This document shows positions 9,676-17,012 of a stretch of DNA of 64,000 nucleotides, in pieces. Position 1 is the first letter of the stretch. Every line of letters begins with the position of its first letter. The DNA is from Aliidiomarina taiwanensis. GTDB taxonomy: Bacteria > Pseudomonadota > Gammaproteobacteria > Enterobacterales > Alteromonadaceae. Position numbers and translations under genes: made by a program. Location of the stretch: the NCBI RefSeq assembly GCF_003987015.1, contig NZ_PIPQ01000006.1:62001-126000 (forward strand). The letters are read 5' to 3'. Below the pieces are notes generated by a model. It ran no database searches, was not told where the DNA came from, and worked only from the letters and a program-made list of their open reading frames with translations.

Positions 9676-10794
9676 ATGAAAATACCTACCTGGCGAAGGG
9701 CTGTCATTAAAGTGGGCAGTGCTTTGATAGCGCCAGATGGTAAAGGCTGTAGTTCGAAATATTTACTCGCAATTGCACGCTTTATCAATGAGTGCCGTGA
9801 ACGTGGACAAGAAGTTGTCCTGGTCTCATCGGGTTCGGTCGCTGCCGGACGCCATCATTTCAAGTTTGACGAAAATAAACCCATTCCAGTCGTGCTAAAA
9901 AAAGCCATGGCCGCCGTAGGACAAAGCCATGTCATGGAAAGTTGGTCTCGCTTTTTCGACTTCCCCTGCGCACAGGTCCTTATGACCCACGACGACCTAC
10001 GTGATCGTGAGCGCTACATTAGCATTCGAAACAGCGTTAACACGCTCATTGAGCAAGGCATTATGCCTATTGCCAACGAAAACGACGCACTAGCAACAGA
10101 CGATTTAAAAGTAGGCGACAACGACAACCTTGCCGCTATGGTTGCTACAGTGGTCGACGCGGACGCACTTTTCATCTGTTCTGATATTGACGGTCTTTAC
10201 GACAAAGATCCGAACAAACACAGCGACGCGACCTTAATTCCTGAAGTGGAAACCATAGACCAAAGCATTTACGCTCTTGCTGGCGGCTCTGCGAGCGCCG
10301 TAGGAACTGGTGGCATGCGAACCAAAGTGGAAGCCGCTGAGAAAGCAACCGCTCATGGTATCGACACCTATATTTTGAATGGCCGTAAGGGCTCTATGTT
10401 CGAAATTCTTCTTCGCAATGAAAACCCAGGCACCTTATTCCATGCACGTGAAAATCCGCTAAGTAATAAAAAGCATTGGCTACGCCATACGCTTATCGCT
10501 CAAGGCGAGCTCTTAGTGAACTCTAAAACTGTAGAAGCTTTACGTCATGGCGGTGAATCACTGCTAACTACAGGGATCGTCGACGTCCAAGGAAACTTTG
10601 ACCGTGGCGACGCGGTACTCGTTCGTAACGCGGGTAATACTGAAACTGTGGCAAAAGGAATATGCCGTTATAGCTCACACGAGTTATTACACCTGAAAGG
10701 ACAGTCAGACACTGATATTGCTGAATTATTTGGCTACAGCCCACTCAGCGAAGTGATTCATCGCGACGACCTAATGTTATGGAGCAAAGCATGA
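9676..10794 (+). CDS. proB: Glutamate 5-kinase
   Basis: Phosphorylates glutamate, the first and normally feedback-inhibited step of proline synthesis. The 372-residue product has the amino acid kinase domain (VIKVGSALI, LVSSGSVAAGR, ANENDALATDD, GTGGMRTKVEAA) and a C-terminal PUA domain. The ATG at 9676 is preceded by AGGGAG at good spacing; an upstream in-frame ATG at 9640 adds 12 unsupported residues. Its stop overlaps the proA start (ATGA), giving a coupled proBA operon. Confidence 0.95.
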   Translation: MKIPTWRRAVIKVGSALIAPDGKGCSSKYLLAIARFINECRERGQEVVLVSSGSVAAGRHHFKFDENKPIPVVLKKAMAAVGQSHVMESWSRFFDFPCAQVLMTHDDLRDRERYISIRNSVNTLIEQGIMPIANENDALATDDLKVGDNDNLAAMVATVVDADALFICSDIDGLYDKDPNKHSDATLIPEVETIDQSIYALAGGSASAVGTGGMRTKVEAAEKATAHGIDTYILNGRKGSMFEILLRNENPGTLFHARENPLSNKKHWLRHTLIAQGELLVNSKTVEALRHGGESLLTTGIVDVQGNFDRGDAVLVRNAGNTETVAKGICRYSSHELLHLKGQSDTDIAELFGYSPLSEVIHRDDLMLWSKA

Positions 10795-12047
10795 ATAACC
10801 AAGAATTAGCAACAGATATTGCAAAGCGTGCAGCAACAGCTGCGCGCACGATTGCCACCCTTTCTACTGCAGATAAAAACGCCGCACTACAAAAAATGGC
10901 CGACGCCATTCGTGGCAACACAACTAGTATTTTAGAAGCCAACGCAAAAGATCTTGCCTCTGGACGTGAACAAGGCTTAGACGACGCCATGATGGACCGT
11001 CTAACCCTAGATGAAAGCCGTATTGAAGACATGGCGAAAGCCATTGAAGAAATTATCGCGCTTCCCGACCCAGTGGGCCAAAGCTACCTGCTAGAAGAAC
11101 GCCCAAACGGCATGCGTATTGATAAAACTCGCATTCCACTTGGTGTTATTTGCATGATTTACGAAGCACGCCCAAATGTGACTGCCGACGCAGGCGCTCT
11201 GTGCTTTAAATCTGGCAACGCAGCTATTCTCCGCTGTGGAAAAGAAGCAATAGGCACCAGTAAAGTTATCGCCGAAGCCATGCACGGCGCATTAGAAGCC
11301 TGTGGCATTAACAAAGACGTTCTCACCGTTGTGCCAACGCCAGACCGTAACCTGATGGCTGAACTCTTGGTGCAAAAAGACCACATCGATCTTGTCATAC
11401 CGCGTGGCGGCGAAGGTTTAATTCACTATGTCAGTGACAACAGTAAAATTCCTGTGATTCAACATTACAAAGGAGTTTGTCACCTTTATGTAGACAAGGA
11501 CGCAGACCTCGATAAAGCACTCGCCCTGCTGTTGAACGGTAAAACCCAACGTACGGGTGTATGTAACGCATTAGAAGGCTTACTGGTGCATTCAGAGGTT
11601 GCTGAGAAGTTCTTGCCAATGGCAGCAAAATCCCTAGCTGAAAAGCAAGTTAAAATACACGCTTGTGAACAGTCTATGGGTTATTTCGACGGTGCTATTG
11701 CAATTGCAGACCAAGACTTCGGTCAAGAATACCTCGCCCTTGAGTTAGCCGTGCGCACTGTCAAAGACTACGAGCATGCGGTTGAGCATTTACACCAGTT
11801 CTCAAGTGGTCATACAGACGTCATCTGCACAGAGAATGAAGCAACAGCACGTCGCTTTATCGCAGACATAGACTCTGCAGTGACCATGTGGAACACGTCC
11901 TCACGTTTCTCCGATGGTGGACAGTTAGGCTTAGGTGCAGAAATTGGCATTTCCACCTCAAAACTACACGCTTATGGGCCAATGGGCTTAGAATCTCTCA
12001 CAACAGAGAAGTTTGTAGTGACTGGAAATGGTCAAATACGAGAATAG
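10791..12047 (+). CDS. proA: Glutamate-5-semialdehyde dehydrogenase (gamma-glutamyl phosphate reductase)
   Basis: Reduces gamma-glutamyl phosphate to glutamate semialdehyde with NADPH. The 418-residue protein belongs to the aldehyde dehydrogenase superfamily; the catalytic cysteine is in GKTQRTGVCNALEGLLV, and the C-terminal signature ALTTYKW-equivalent region reads GLESLTTEKFVVTG. I chose ATG 10791 (GGAG 6 bases upstream, overlapping the proB stop); an ATG at 10779 would add four residues. E. coli ProA is 417 residues. Confidence 0.95.
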   Translation: MNNQELATDIAKRAATAARTIATLSTADKNAALQKMADAIRGNTTSILEANAKDLASGREQGLDDAMMDRLTLDESRIEDMAKAIEEIIALPDPVGQSYLLEERPNGMRIDKTRIPLGVICMIYEARPNVTADAGALCFKSGNAAILRCGKEAIGTSKVIAEAMHGALEACGINKDVLTVVPTPDRNLMAELLVQKDHIDLVIPRGGEGLIHYVSDNSKIPVIQHYKGVCHLYVDKDADLDKALALLLNGKTQRTGVCNALEGLLVHSEVAEKFLPMAAKSLAEKQVKIHACEQSMGYFDGAIAIADQDFGQEYLALELAVRTVKDYEHAVEHLHQFSSGHTDVICTENEATARRFIADIDSAVTMWNTSSRFSDGGQLGLGAEIGISTSKLHAYGPMGLESLTTEKFVVTGNGQIRE

Positions 12048-12059
12048 TTGTTTTTGAGC

Positions 12060-12088
12060 TTGACAGCAGGCGTAAAAAACCGTTTAAT
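12060..12088 (+). promoter_or_regulatory. Sigma-70 promoter of tRNA-Phe
   Basis: TTGACA (12060-12065, perfect -35) and TTTAAT (12083-12088, 5 of 6 for -10) are separated by 17 bases. A GC-rich discriminator, ACGCCGCG, follows directly, as is usual for stable-RNA promoters under stringent control. The tRNA begins 30 bases further on. Confidence 0.75.
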
Positions 12089-12118
12089 ACGCCGCGTTGT
12101 TAGCGAATTAACAGCTAC

Positions 12119-12194
12119 GCCCAGATAGCTCAGTCGGTAGAGCAGGGGATTGAAAATCCCCGTGTCGGTGGTTCGATTCCGCCTCTGGGCACCA
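12119..12194 (+). tRNA. tRNA-Phe (GAA)
   Basis: A 76-base cloverleaf: acceptor GCCCAGA (12119-12125) pairs with TCTGGGC (12184-12190), anticodon loop TTGAAAA with GAA, T-arm GGTTCGATTCC, and an encoded CCA end. The last 17 bases recur 150 bp downstream at 12328-12344. Confidence 0.97.
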
Positions 12195-12204
12195 TATTTA
12201 TGAT

Positions 12205-12232
12205 AAACCCGCCTTATGGCGGGTTTTCTTTT
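12205..12232 (+). terminator. Terminator after tRNA-Phe
   Basis: AAACCCGCC (12205-12213), loop TTAT, GGCGGGTTT (12218-12226), followed by a T-rich tail. A typical intrinsic terminator 10 bases after the tRNA. Confidence 0.85.
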
Positions 12233-12327
12233 TCTGTGCCATCGGCTCCAGATTATTCGCCACATCCATGTGGCTCACCCTACGGGCCATCGCTTCGCGA
12301 TGTTCAAAATCGCTCCCGGCGATTTTG

Positions 12328-12344
12328 TCCGCCTCTGGGCACCA
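12328..12344 (+). repeat. Second copy of the tRNA-Phe 3' end
   Basis: These 17 bases are identical to 12178-12194, the end of the T-arm, acceptor strand and CCA of tRNA-Phe. Upstream of the match the sequence is no longer tRNA-like. It could be the scar of a lost duplicated tRNA gene or an attachment-site half. Confidence 0.75.
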
Positions 12345-12384
12345 AATATAAAAAAACCGCCCTTGTGGCGGTTTTTTTATATTT
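12344..12384. terminator. 18-bp perfect hairpin terminator
   Basis: Left arm 12344-12361 and right arm 12367-12384 pair perfectly over 18 bp around the loop CTTGT; the core is CCGCC/GGCGG flanked by seven A and seven T. It directly follows the tRNA 3'-end remnant, as a terminator follows a tRNA, and works in either direction. Confidence 0.8.
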
Positions 12385-12429
12385 GGAATTCAGTGGGCTG
12401 GATGAGAACCACCGATTGGTTCGACAAAA
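12357..12429. repeat. 73-bp direct repeat, copy 1
   Basis: Identical over 73 bases to 12539-12611. It starts inside the terminator stem (at CCGCC), so this copy completes a hairpin. It contains the inverted repeat GAACCA/TGGTTC (12406-12422). Confidence 0.9.
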
Positions 12430-12538
12430 ATGTCTGGAACATTTTTGGACGCACGCAGTGCGGGCCAAAGGCCGAGCCCCAGGGATGGGGCGAGCATTCC
12501 GCCACCCGAACTCCCCTCTTAAACATCTACTGCCCCCC

Positions 12539-12611
12539 CCGCCCTTGTGGCGGTTTTTTTATATTTGGAATTCAGTGGGCTGGATGAGAACCACCGATTG
12601 GTTCGACAAAA
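12539..12611. repeat. 73-bp direct repeat, copy 2
   Basis: Exact copy of 12357-12429, offset by 182 bp. Here the sequence to the left is a run of C rather than A, so only the GC core of the terminator hairpin remains. It abuts the stop codon of the phospholipase D gene. Confidence 0.9.
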
Positions 12612-14141
12612 CTATAACAACCACTCAACCGGCAGCCAGCCTATGAAGGTTAAGCTGATACTGCGCCAAAAGGTGCGCCCTGGCTCTTCTGTAATAGGCT
12701 CTGCGCTGGCGTTTTCCGGTTGCAGCCAAACCAGTTTACCGTCACGCATTTCAACTTTCCAAGCCGTTCCATGCAGCCCGGTATCAAAAGCAGTGTGCAT
12801 ACTTTGTGCAAGAGACTCACTTTCAATGAGTAAACCCATTTCGGTGTTTAAACGTGCTGAGCGCGGATCAAAGTTAAAGGAGCCAACAAAGATTTTTTGA
12901 CCATCCACAGCAAATGCCTTCGCGTGTAAGCTAGCCCCTGATGAGCCAAATGGACCCAGTTTACTACTTACAGAGTCCGGCTCTGACTGACGGCGCAGCT
13001 CATACAGCTCGGCGCCATTTTCTAGCAAGTCTTTTCTTCGTTTAGCATAGCCCGCATGCACCGGAATAACATCTGTGGCTTCAAGTGAGTTTGTTAATAA
13101 ACGCACTTGCACGCCCCGCTGCTCAAGCGTGCTAAAGGCTTCTACACCGTCTTTGCCAGGCACAAAATATGCCGATACTCCATCAAACTGACTTTCTATT
13201 GTGCCTACTGATTCAACGAGATGACCTGCTAATAAGTCTTTTTCTGGCACGCGGCCCTGCCCTTTAGCCGGGGTATCACTCACGAGCGTAACCTGAGTCC
13301 ACTCTAAATTGAGGTTGCCCTCACTAAAGCGCTGAATAAAACCCGAGTCTGCAATAAGTTGCCGATATTCCTCTAGCTGCTCAGTGTCTTCATGAGCATA
13401 GTGGTCAACGGCATTGCGAATAACCCCTGAAGCATTCTGCTCCATATTAATAATTTGCTCGGCGGAAAATGCAGAGGGGCTGTTCCAATACAAGTCAAAG
13501 TCCGACGATATATGTGGCACTATGGCACCAGCTACAAACATATCTAGATCAACAAATAATGCGGTTGGCCCTGTGTCGAAATATTCGTCACCTATGTTGC
13601 GACCACCTAATACGCTGACCACACCATCTACGGTGAAACTTTTATTATGCATGCGCCGGTTTAACCGGAAAAAGTCGTAAGTAAAAGAAAGTGGCTTAAA
13701 CTTCCTTAGCACAAATGGGTTCCATAAGCGGATGCTAACATTCGGATGACGTTGCAGTTCAACCAGCTGCTTGTCTAAGCCCCCTGTTCCATGGTCATCG
13801 AGCAATAAGCGCACCCGTACTCCACGGTTCGCCGCGGCTTGTAACCGTTCAAGCAATAAATTACCGGTTAGATCAGAGCGCCAAATATAGTATTGAGCAT
13901 CAATCGAGGTAGTCGCTAAATCTGCTAATAGCATACGCGCCGCAAAGGCATCAGCACCGCGACTTAACGGCGTTACACCGGATAACCCAGGGTGCTGTTG
14001 CGTTTGCCGATGCGCACCCTCTGCTAAAACCCCTGTTTGTGCCGGCGGTAAAGCTTCCATCTGCACTGCATTATTTTCAGGTAAGCCAATACTGCAACCC
14101 GTTAATAGTGTTGCAAGGAAAATAAGTAGGTATCGCGTCAT
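12612..14141 (-). CDS. Phospholipase D family lipoprotein (ClsC-like)
   Basis: A 509-residue member of the HKD superfamily, probably a cardiolipin-synthase- or phosphatidyltransferase-type enzyme at the envelope. The N-terminus MTRYLLIFLATLLTGC is a lipoprotein signal with lipobox LTGC. Two catalytic HxKx4D motifs are visible: HNKSFTVDG near residue 163 and HAKAFAVDG near residue 405, the latter followed by GSFNFDPRS. Layout resembles E. coli ClsC (YmdC, 473 residues), but a lipid anchor and the substrate cannot be settled by eye. It is read toward the repeat region, with a 61-base gap from the upstream UDG-like gene. Confidence 0.85.
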   Translation of the reverse strand: MTRYLLIFLATLLTGCSIGLPENNAVQMEALPPAQTGVLAEGAHRQTQQHPGLSGVTPLSRGADAFAARMLLADLATTSIDAQYYIWRSDLTGNLLLERLQAAANRGVRVRLLLDDHGTGGLDKQLVELQRHPNVSIRLWNPFVLRKFKPLSFTYDFFRLNRRMHNKSFTVDGVVSVLGGRNIGDEYFDTGPTALFVDLDMFVAGAIVPHISSDFDLYWNSPSAFSAEQIINMEQNASGVIRNAVDHYAHEDTEQLEEYRQLIADSGFIQRFSEGNLNLEWTQVTLVSDTPAKGQGRVPEKDLLAGHLVESVGTIESQFDGVSAYFVPGKDGVEAFSTLEQRGVQVRLLTNSLEATDVIPVHAGYAKRRKDLLENGAELYELRRQSEPDSVSSKLGPFGSSGASLHAKAFAVDGQKIFVGSFNFDPRSARLNTEMGLLIESESLAQSMHTAFDTGLHGTAWKVEMRDGKLVWLQPENASAEPITEEPGRTFWRSISLTFIGWLPVEWLL

Positions 14142-14202
14142 AAAGGAAGGCCTTTGGGCTTATTAAGTGTATAAGTGATACTAGCAGCCGGCTTCGCTAA
14201 GG

Positions 14203-14790
14203 TCAGCTTTTCTCCGTTAGAGCTTGGCGAACCCGCTGCTGAAGAGCAGGAATAACCTGCTCTGTAAACCAAGGGTTGCGTTTTAGCCAAATATTATTGC
14301 GCGGGCTCGGGTGGGGTAAGGGAACCACCGCCGGCCAGTGTGCGCGCCAGTTTGCTACCGCGTCCGTTACCTTTTGGTTTTCATTAGGCAAATGGTAAGC
14401 CAAGGCGTATTGGCCTATCACGAGGGTCAATTGAATATTCTTGAGCCCTTGAAGCAAGGGCGCACGCCATTTCGGGGCGCATTCAGGGCGCGGAGGTAAG
14501 TCACCAGACTTGCCCTTACCTGGGTAACAAAAACCCATGGGCATAATGGCTATTTTCTTTGCATCATAAAACTCAGAAACACTCACCCCTAGCCACCGGC
14601 GTAAACGTTCGCCGCTTGCGTCATCAAACGGAATGCCAGTTTGGTGCACTTTGAGGCCTGGTGCTTGGCCAGCAATAAGAATGCGCGCCTGAGGGTGCAA
14701 CTGCAGCACAGGCCGCGGGCCAAGTGGCAGCTGAGTCTCACACAGAGTGCATTGCCTTGCTTTGCCGAGCAGCGCCTCAAAGTCAGTCAT
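14203..14790 (-). CDS. Uracil-DNA glycosylase family protein
   Basis: A 195-residue protein of the UDG superfamily. It has the nucleotide-binding-like motif IAGQAPG (near residue 40) followed by GIPFDDASGERLRRW, and the C-terminal motif PLPHPSPRNNIW that corresponds to the HPSP leucine-loop region. An N-terminal CTLC pair precedes the motif, but a full four-cysteine Fe-S set typical of family 4 is not evident. Such proteins occur widely in gammaproteobacteria with unproven activity. AAGGTGA precedes the ATG and the ytoQ-like gene ends 11 bases upstream, so the two are co-transcribed. Confidence 0.85.
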   Translation of the reverse strand: MTDFEALLGKARQCTLCETQLPLGPRPVLQLHPQARILIAGQAPGLKVHQTGIPFDDASGERLRRWLGVSVSEFYDAKKIAIMPMGFCYPGKGKSGDLPPRPECAPKWRAPLLQGLKNIQLTLVIGQYALAYHLPNENQKVTDAVANWRAHWPAVVPLPHPSPRNNIWLKRNPWFTEQVIPALQQRVRQALTEKS

Positions 14791-14801
14791 ACCGTGTCAC
14801 C

Positions 14802-15248
14802 TTATAGCGTGTTCTGCCCTACATACTTCAAAATTTCAATCACCTGGTCTGTCGTTGTCGCCCATGCAAGCGCCGACGCATCCACCTCTTTTAGTGGGTG
14901 AATAATGTCTTCGTCGTGTAACGTAATGTAAGGCTTTCCTAAGGCTGCACAGTAACCAGCATCAAATGCAGCGTTCCATTGTTTGTACTTGTTGCCAAAG
15001 CGTACAATTGCTATGTCGCTTCGCTCAATCAAGGTTTTGGTGCGAATGGCATTCACTTTTGCCGACTTATGATCACGCCAGAAGGACTTCTCTTCTTCGC
15101 CAAGCATATCACCGGCGGCATCGCTTGCGTCGTGGTCTGTCACTGCTGAGTAAAACACAATGTCTAAGCCATGCTGAGCACAGCCTGCGATAATTTCGTC
15201 GCGCCATTGTGTATGAATTTCACCTGATAAATATACTGCTAACTGCAT
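14802..15248 (-). CDS. YtoQ family protein
   Basis: A 148-residue protein resembling Bacillus YtoQ and the nucleoside 2-deoxyribosyltransferase-like fold (MQLAVYLSGEIHTQWRDEI, then IRTKTLIERSDIAIVRFG and WNAAFDAGYCAALGKPYITLH). Its biochemical role is unknown. The ATG at 15248 has GGAG plus an A-rich spacer before it and gives exactly the Bacillus family length; an ATG four codons upstream overlaps that site. First gene of a small operon with the UDG-like gene. Confidence 0.8.
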   Translation of the reverse strand: MQLAVYLSGEIHTQWRDEIIAGCAQHGLDIVFYSAVTDHDASDAAGDMLGEEEKSFWRDHKSAKVNAIRTKTLIERSDIAIVRFGNKYKQWNAAFDAGYCAALGKPYITLHDEDIIHPLKEVDASALAWATTTDQVIEILKYVGQNTL

Positions 15249-15305
15249 TTTTTTCTCCATAAAAAGTACGTTTAGCTAAAGCTCCCTATTGAAAGACTAG
15301 CATAA

Positions 15306-15333
15306 AAAAGCCCAGCAATTTTGCTAGGCTTTT
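15306..15333 (-). terminator. Terminator of the FMO gene
   Basis: Arms 15306-15318 and 15321-15333 form a 13-bp stem with one mismatch; on the minus strand the stem is followed by TTTTTTATG. It lies 23 bases beyond the tmm stop codon. Confidence 0.8.
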
Positions 15334-15355
15334 CATTCATCTGTTGTGGCTTTAT

Positions 15356-16729
15356 TTAGTCGACTGTCACTTCAACAAAGTCAAGGGACATAAAGCTTTC
15401 TAGGGAGTCGTCTTTAATTTCTAACCAAGGCTTAGGTAGTTCTGTGGCCATGGTATTAGTGATGGTCGAGGCATAGGTCCGCTCCCGAAAGCCCATGATG
15501 TCTTCGTCTTTATCGCGCAACCATTGCTTAAATAGCTCACCTTGTTTCTTAATAGGAAACTCTGGGTAGTCGGTTGCAGCAAGTAGGTCGAGCATATAGT
15601 CGCCCTGAAACTCAATATTTTGATCGTCCGAGCCATCAAGCGCTTGATGCCTGTCCTGCCAGACTTTCATATCGGCAAGACGCTCCTCGGCATTTGGTAA
15701 CTCAATATCACCCAACATGATATCTCGGGCATACCATGCTTGCAGATCTAGCTTGTTAAAGGTGAAGTACTGATCATGCATACCTAAGTAAATTAACTTC
15801 GGGTTCTGCTGGAACACAATACCTTTGTATAAGTGTTCTGGATATAAGCAGTTGTGTGTCTGCAAGCGCAAGTCGTCTGGCAAGAATGGGAAGTGGAATA
15901 AATACCCGGTACACATCATCACGCCGTCATAGGCTTTGCTGGTGCCATCACTGAAGTGAGCCGTATTCCCTTCAAAATGTGTTACTAATGGTCTCTCTTC
16001 GATTCCCTCTGGCCATTCATAGCCGATGGGCTGGCTTCTATAGCTGATAGTAATCGACTTAGCACCGTACTTGTAGCACTGAGAAGCTATGTCTTCAGCT
16101 GAGTAGCTAGAGCCTATCATTAACACATCTTTGTCTTTAAATTCGAGTGCATCGCGGAAGTCATGGGCGTGCAATACTCTGCCCGGGAAGTTTTCAAGCC
16201 CTTTAAAGTAAGGCATATTCGGGGTTGAGAAATGACCTGTTGCAACCACAACATAGTCAAAGGTGTCCGTTTCTTGTTGACCTGTTTTGTGGTTCATCAC
16301 TGTTACTGTAAACAGCTCTGACTCTTTGTCATATTCAACCCAACGTACTGGGCATTCGAACCGGATATATTTTGAAACGGCTTCTTCATCGATACGCCCC
16401 ATAATGTAGTCTTTTAAAACTGCACGTGGGGGGTAAGAAGGGATAGCACGACCAAAGTGCTCATCAAAGGTGTAGTCAGCGAACTCTAAACACTCTTTGG
16501 GCCCATTTGACCACAAGTAGCGGTACATACTGCCATGGACGGGCTCGCCGTTTTTATCGAGTCCGGTGCGCCATGTGTAATTCCACATGCCACCAAGGTC
16601 TGCTTGTTTTTCGTAACATATAATTTCAGGTAGGTTTTTTTTACCAGCTAAACGTGCTGCTTCAAATGCTCTAATTTGTGCTAAGCCACTAGGACCAGCG
16701 CCTAGAATGGCTATTTTTTTATTTAACAA
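15356..16729 (-). CDS. tmm: Flavin-containing monooxygenase, trimethylamine monooxygenase (Tmm)-like
   Basis: Bacterial FMOs of this type oxidise trimethylamine to its N-oxide with NADPH and O2. The 457-residue protein has the FAD motif GAGPSG (10-15), the FMO fingerprint FPGRVLHAHDF (FxGxxxHxxxF), and the NADPH motif IGSSYSAED. Long stretches match what I know of Methylophaga and Ruegeria Tmm, for example WNYTWRTGLDKNGEPVH, MYRYLWSNGPKECLEFADY and HDQYFTFNKLDLQAWYARD. I chose TTG 16729 because GAGGAG lies 6 bases upstream; longer in-frame starts reach 16771. It follows, in the same direction, a symporter gene unit that has its own terminator. Substrate could be another small amine or sulfide. 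Confidence 0.85.
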   Translation of the reverse strand: MLNKKIAILGAGPSGLAQIRAFEAARLAGKKNLPEIICYEKQADLGGMWNYTWRTGLDKNGEPVHGSMYRYLWSNGPKECLEFADYTFDEHFGRAIPSYPPRAVLKDYIMGRIDEEAVSKYIRFECPVRWVEYDKESELFTVTVMNHKTGQQETDTFDYVVVATGHFSTPNMPYFKGLENFPGRVLHAHDFRDALEFKDKDVLMIGSSYSAEDIASQCYKYGAKSITISYRSQPIGYEWPEGIEERPLVTHFEGNTAHFSDGTSKAYDGVMMCTGYLFHFPFLPDDLRLQTHNCLYPEHLYKGIVFQQNPKLIYLGMHDQYFTFNKLDLQAWYARDIMLGDIELPNAEERLADMKVWQDRHQALDGSDDQNIEFQGDYMLDLLAATDYPEFPIKKQGELFKQWLRDKDEDIMGFRERTYASTITNTMATELPKPWLEIKDDSLESFMSLDFVEVTVD

Positions 16730-16770
16730 AACATACTCCTCTGTGACAAAAACGGAGCACATTATACACA

Positions 16771-16780
16771 ATTTATAAAT
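16771..16780. promoter_or_regulatory. Palindrome ATTTATAAAT upstream of tmm
   Basis: A perfect 10-bp palindrome 42 bases before the TTG start. The same core recurs twice before the symporter gene (18759-18768 and 18801-18810). It may be an operator or merely an AT-rich promoter element. Confidence 0.3.
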
Positions 16781-16833
16781 ATTTTCAATTACTTATAATT
16801 GGGCGCTTGCCTTCACTCGATTACTGAACATAA

Positions 16834-16859
16834 AAAAGGGGAGCCTAGGCTCCCCTTTT
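16834..16859 (-). terminator. Terminator after the symporter operon
   Basis: AAAAGGGGAG (16834-16843), loop CCTAGG, CTCCCCTTTT (16850-16859), with a T run on the minus strand. It ends the symporter/small-subunit transcript ahead of tmm. Confidence 0.85.
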
Positions 16860-16880
16860 GCACCCTGTATAAGAACACTC

Positions 16881-17012
16881 TTATACCAATGATTTACCGC
16901 TCTTTTTTGCTGCTCGCATGTCAATAATGAGTGCCACACACAAGGTGAGAAAAACACCGCTCGCGATCAGTGGCCATATCAATACATAGGCTGTAAGCCA
17001 GAAAGTAGACAT
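16881..17012 (-). CDS. 43-residue membrane peptide, putative transporter small subunit
   Basis: A short reading frame encoding MSTFWLTAYVLIWPLIASGV and on to a basic tail (MRAAKKSGKSLV), 43 residues in all. It has one hydrophobic helix of about 25 residues and a positively charged C-terminus, predicting a single-pass inner membrane peptide with cytoplasmic tail. Its ATG overlaps the symporter stop codon (TAATG), so translation is coupled. Small companion subunits are known for some SSS and NSS transporters; I infer this is one, from position and form only. The terminator follows 21 bases later. Confidence 0.75.
   Translation of the reverse strand: MSTFWLTAYVLIWPLIASGVFLTLCVALIIDMRAAKKSGKSLV

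Larger units (their letters stand above)
12195..12611. other. Gene-free, hairpin-dense region after tRNA-Phe
   Basis: No gene is supported here. Besides two terminators it holds a string of short perfect hairpins: CCACAT/ATGTGG (12260-12273), CATCGC/GCGATG (12288-12302), a 9-bp stem CAAAATCGC/GCGATTTTG (12305-12327), AAAAATGT/ACATTTTT (12426-12446), GCAC/GTGC (12451-12461) and GCCCC/GGGGC (12476-12491). It also contains a 17-base copy of the tRNA-Phe 3' end and both copies of a 73-bp direct repeat. Reading frames through it (for example 12200-12646) just translate the repeats. It looks like the residue of tandem duplication around a tRNA gene. Confidence 0.7.

Noticed and set aside
12200..12900. 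Plus-strand reading frames through the repeat region, including several over 100 codons
   Set aside because: They translate the tRNA terminators and the 73-bp repeat, giving the same peptide twice in different frames, and run antisense into the phospholipase D gene. No ribosome binding site or family pattern.
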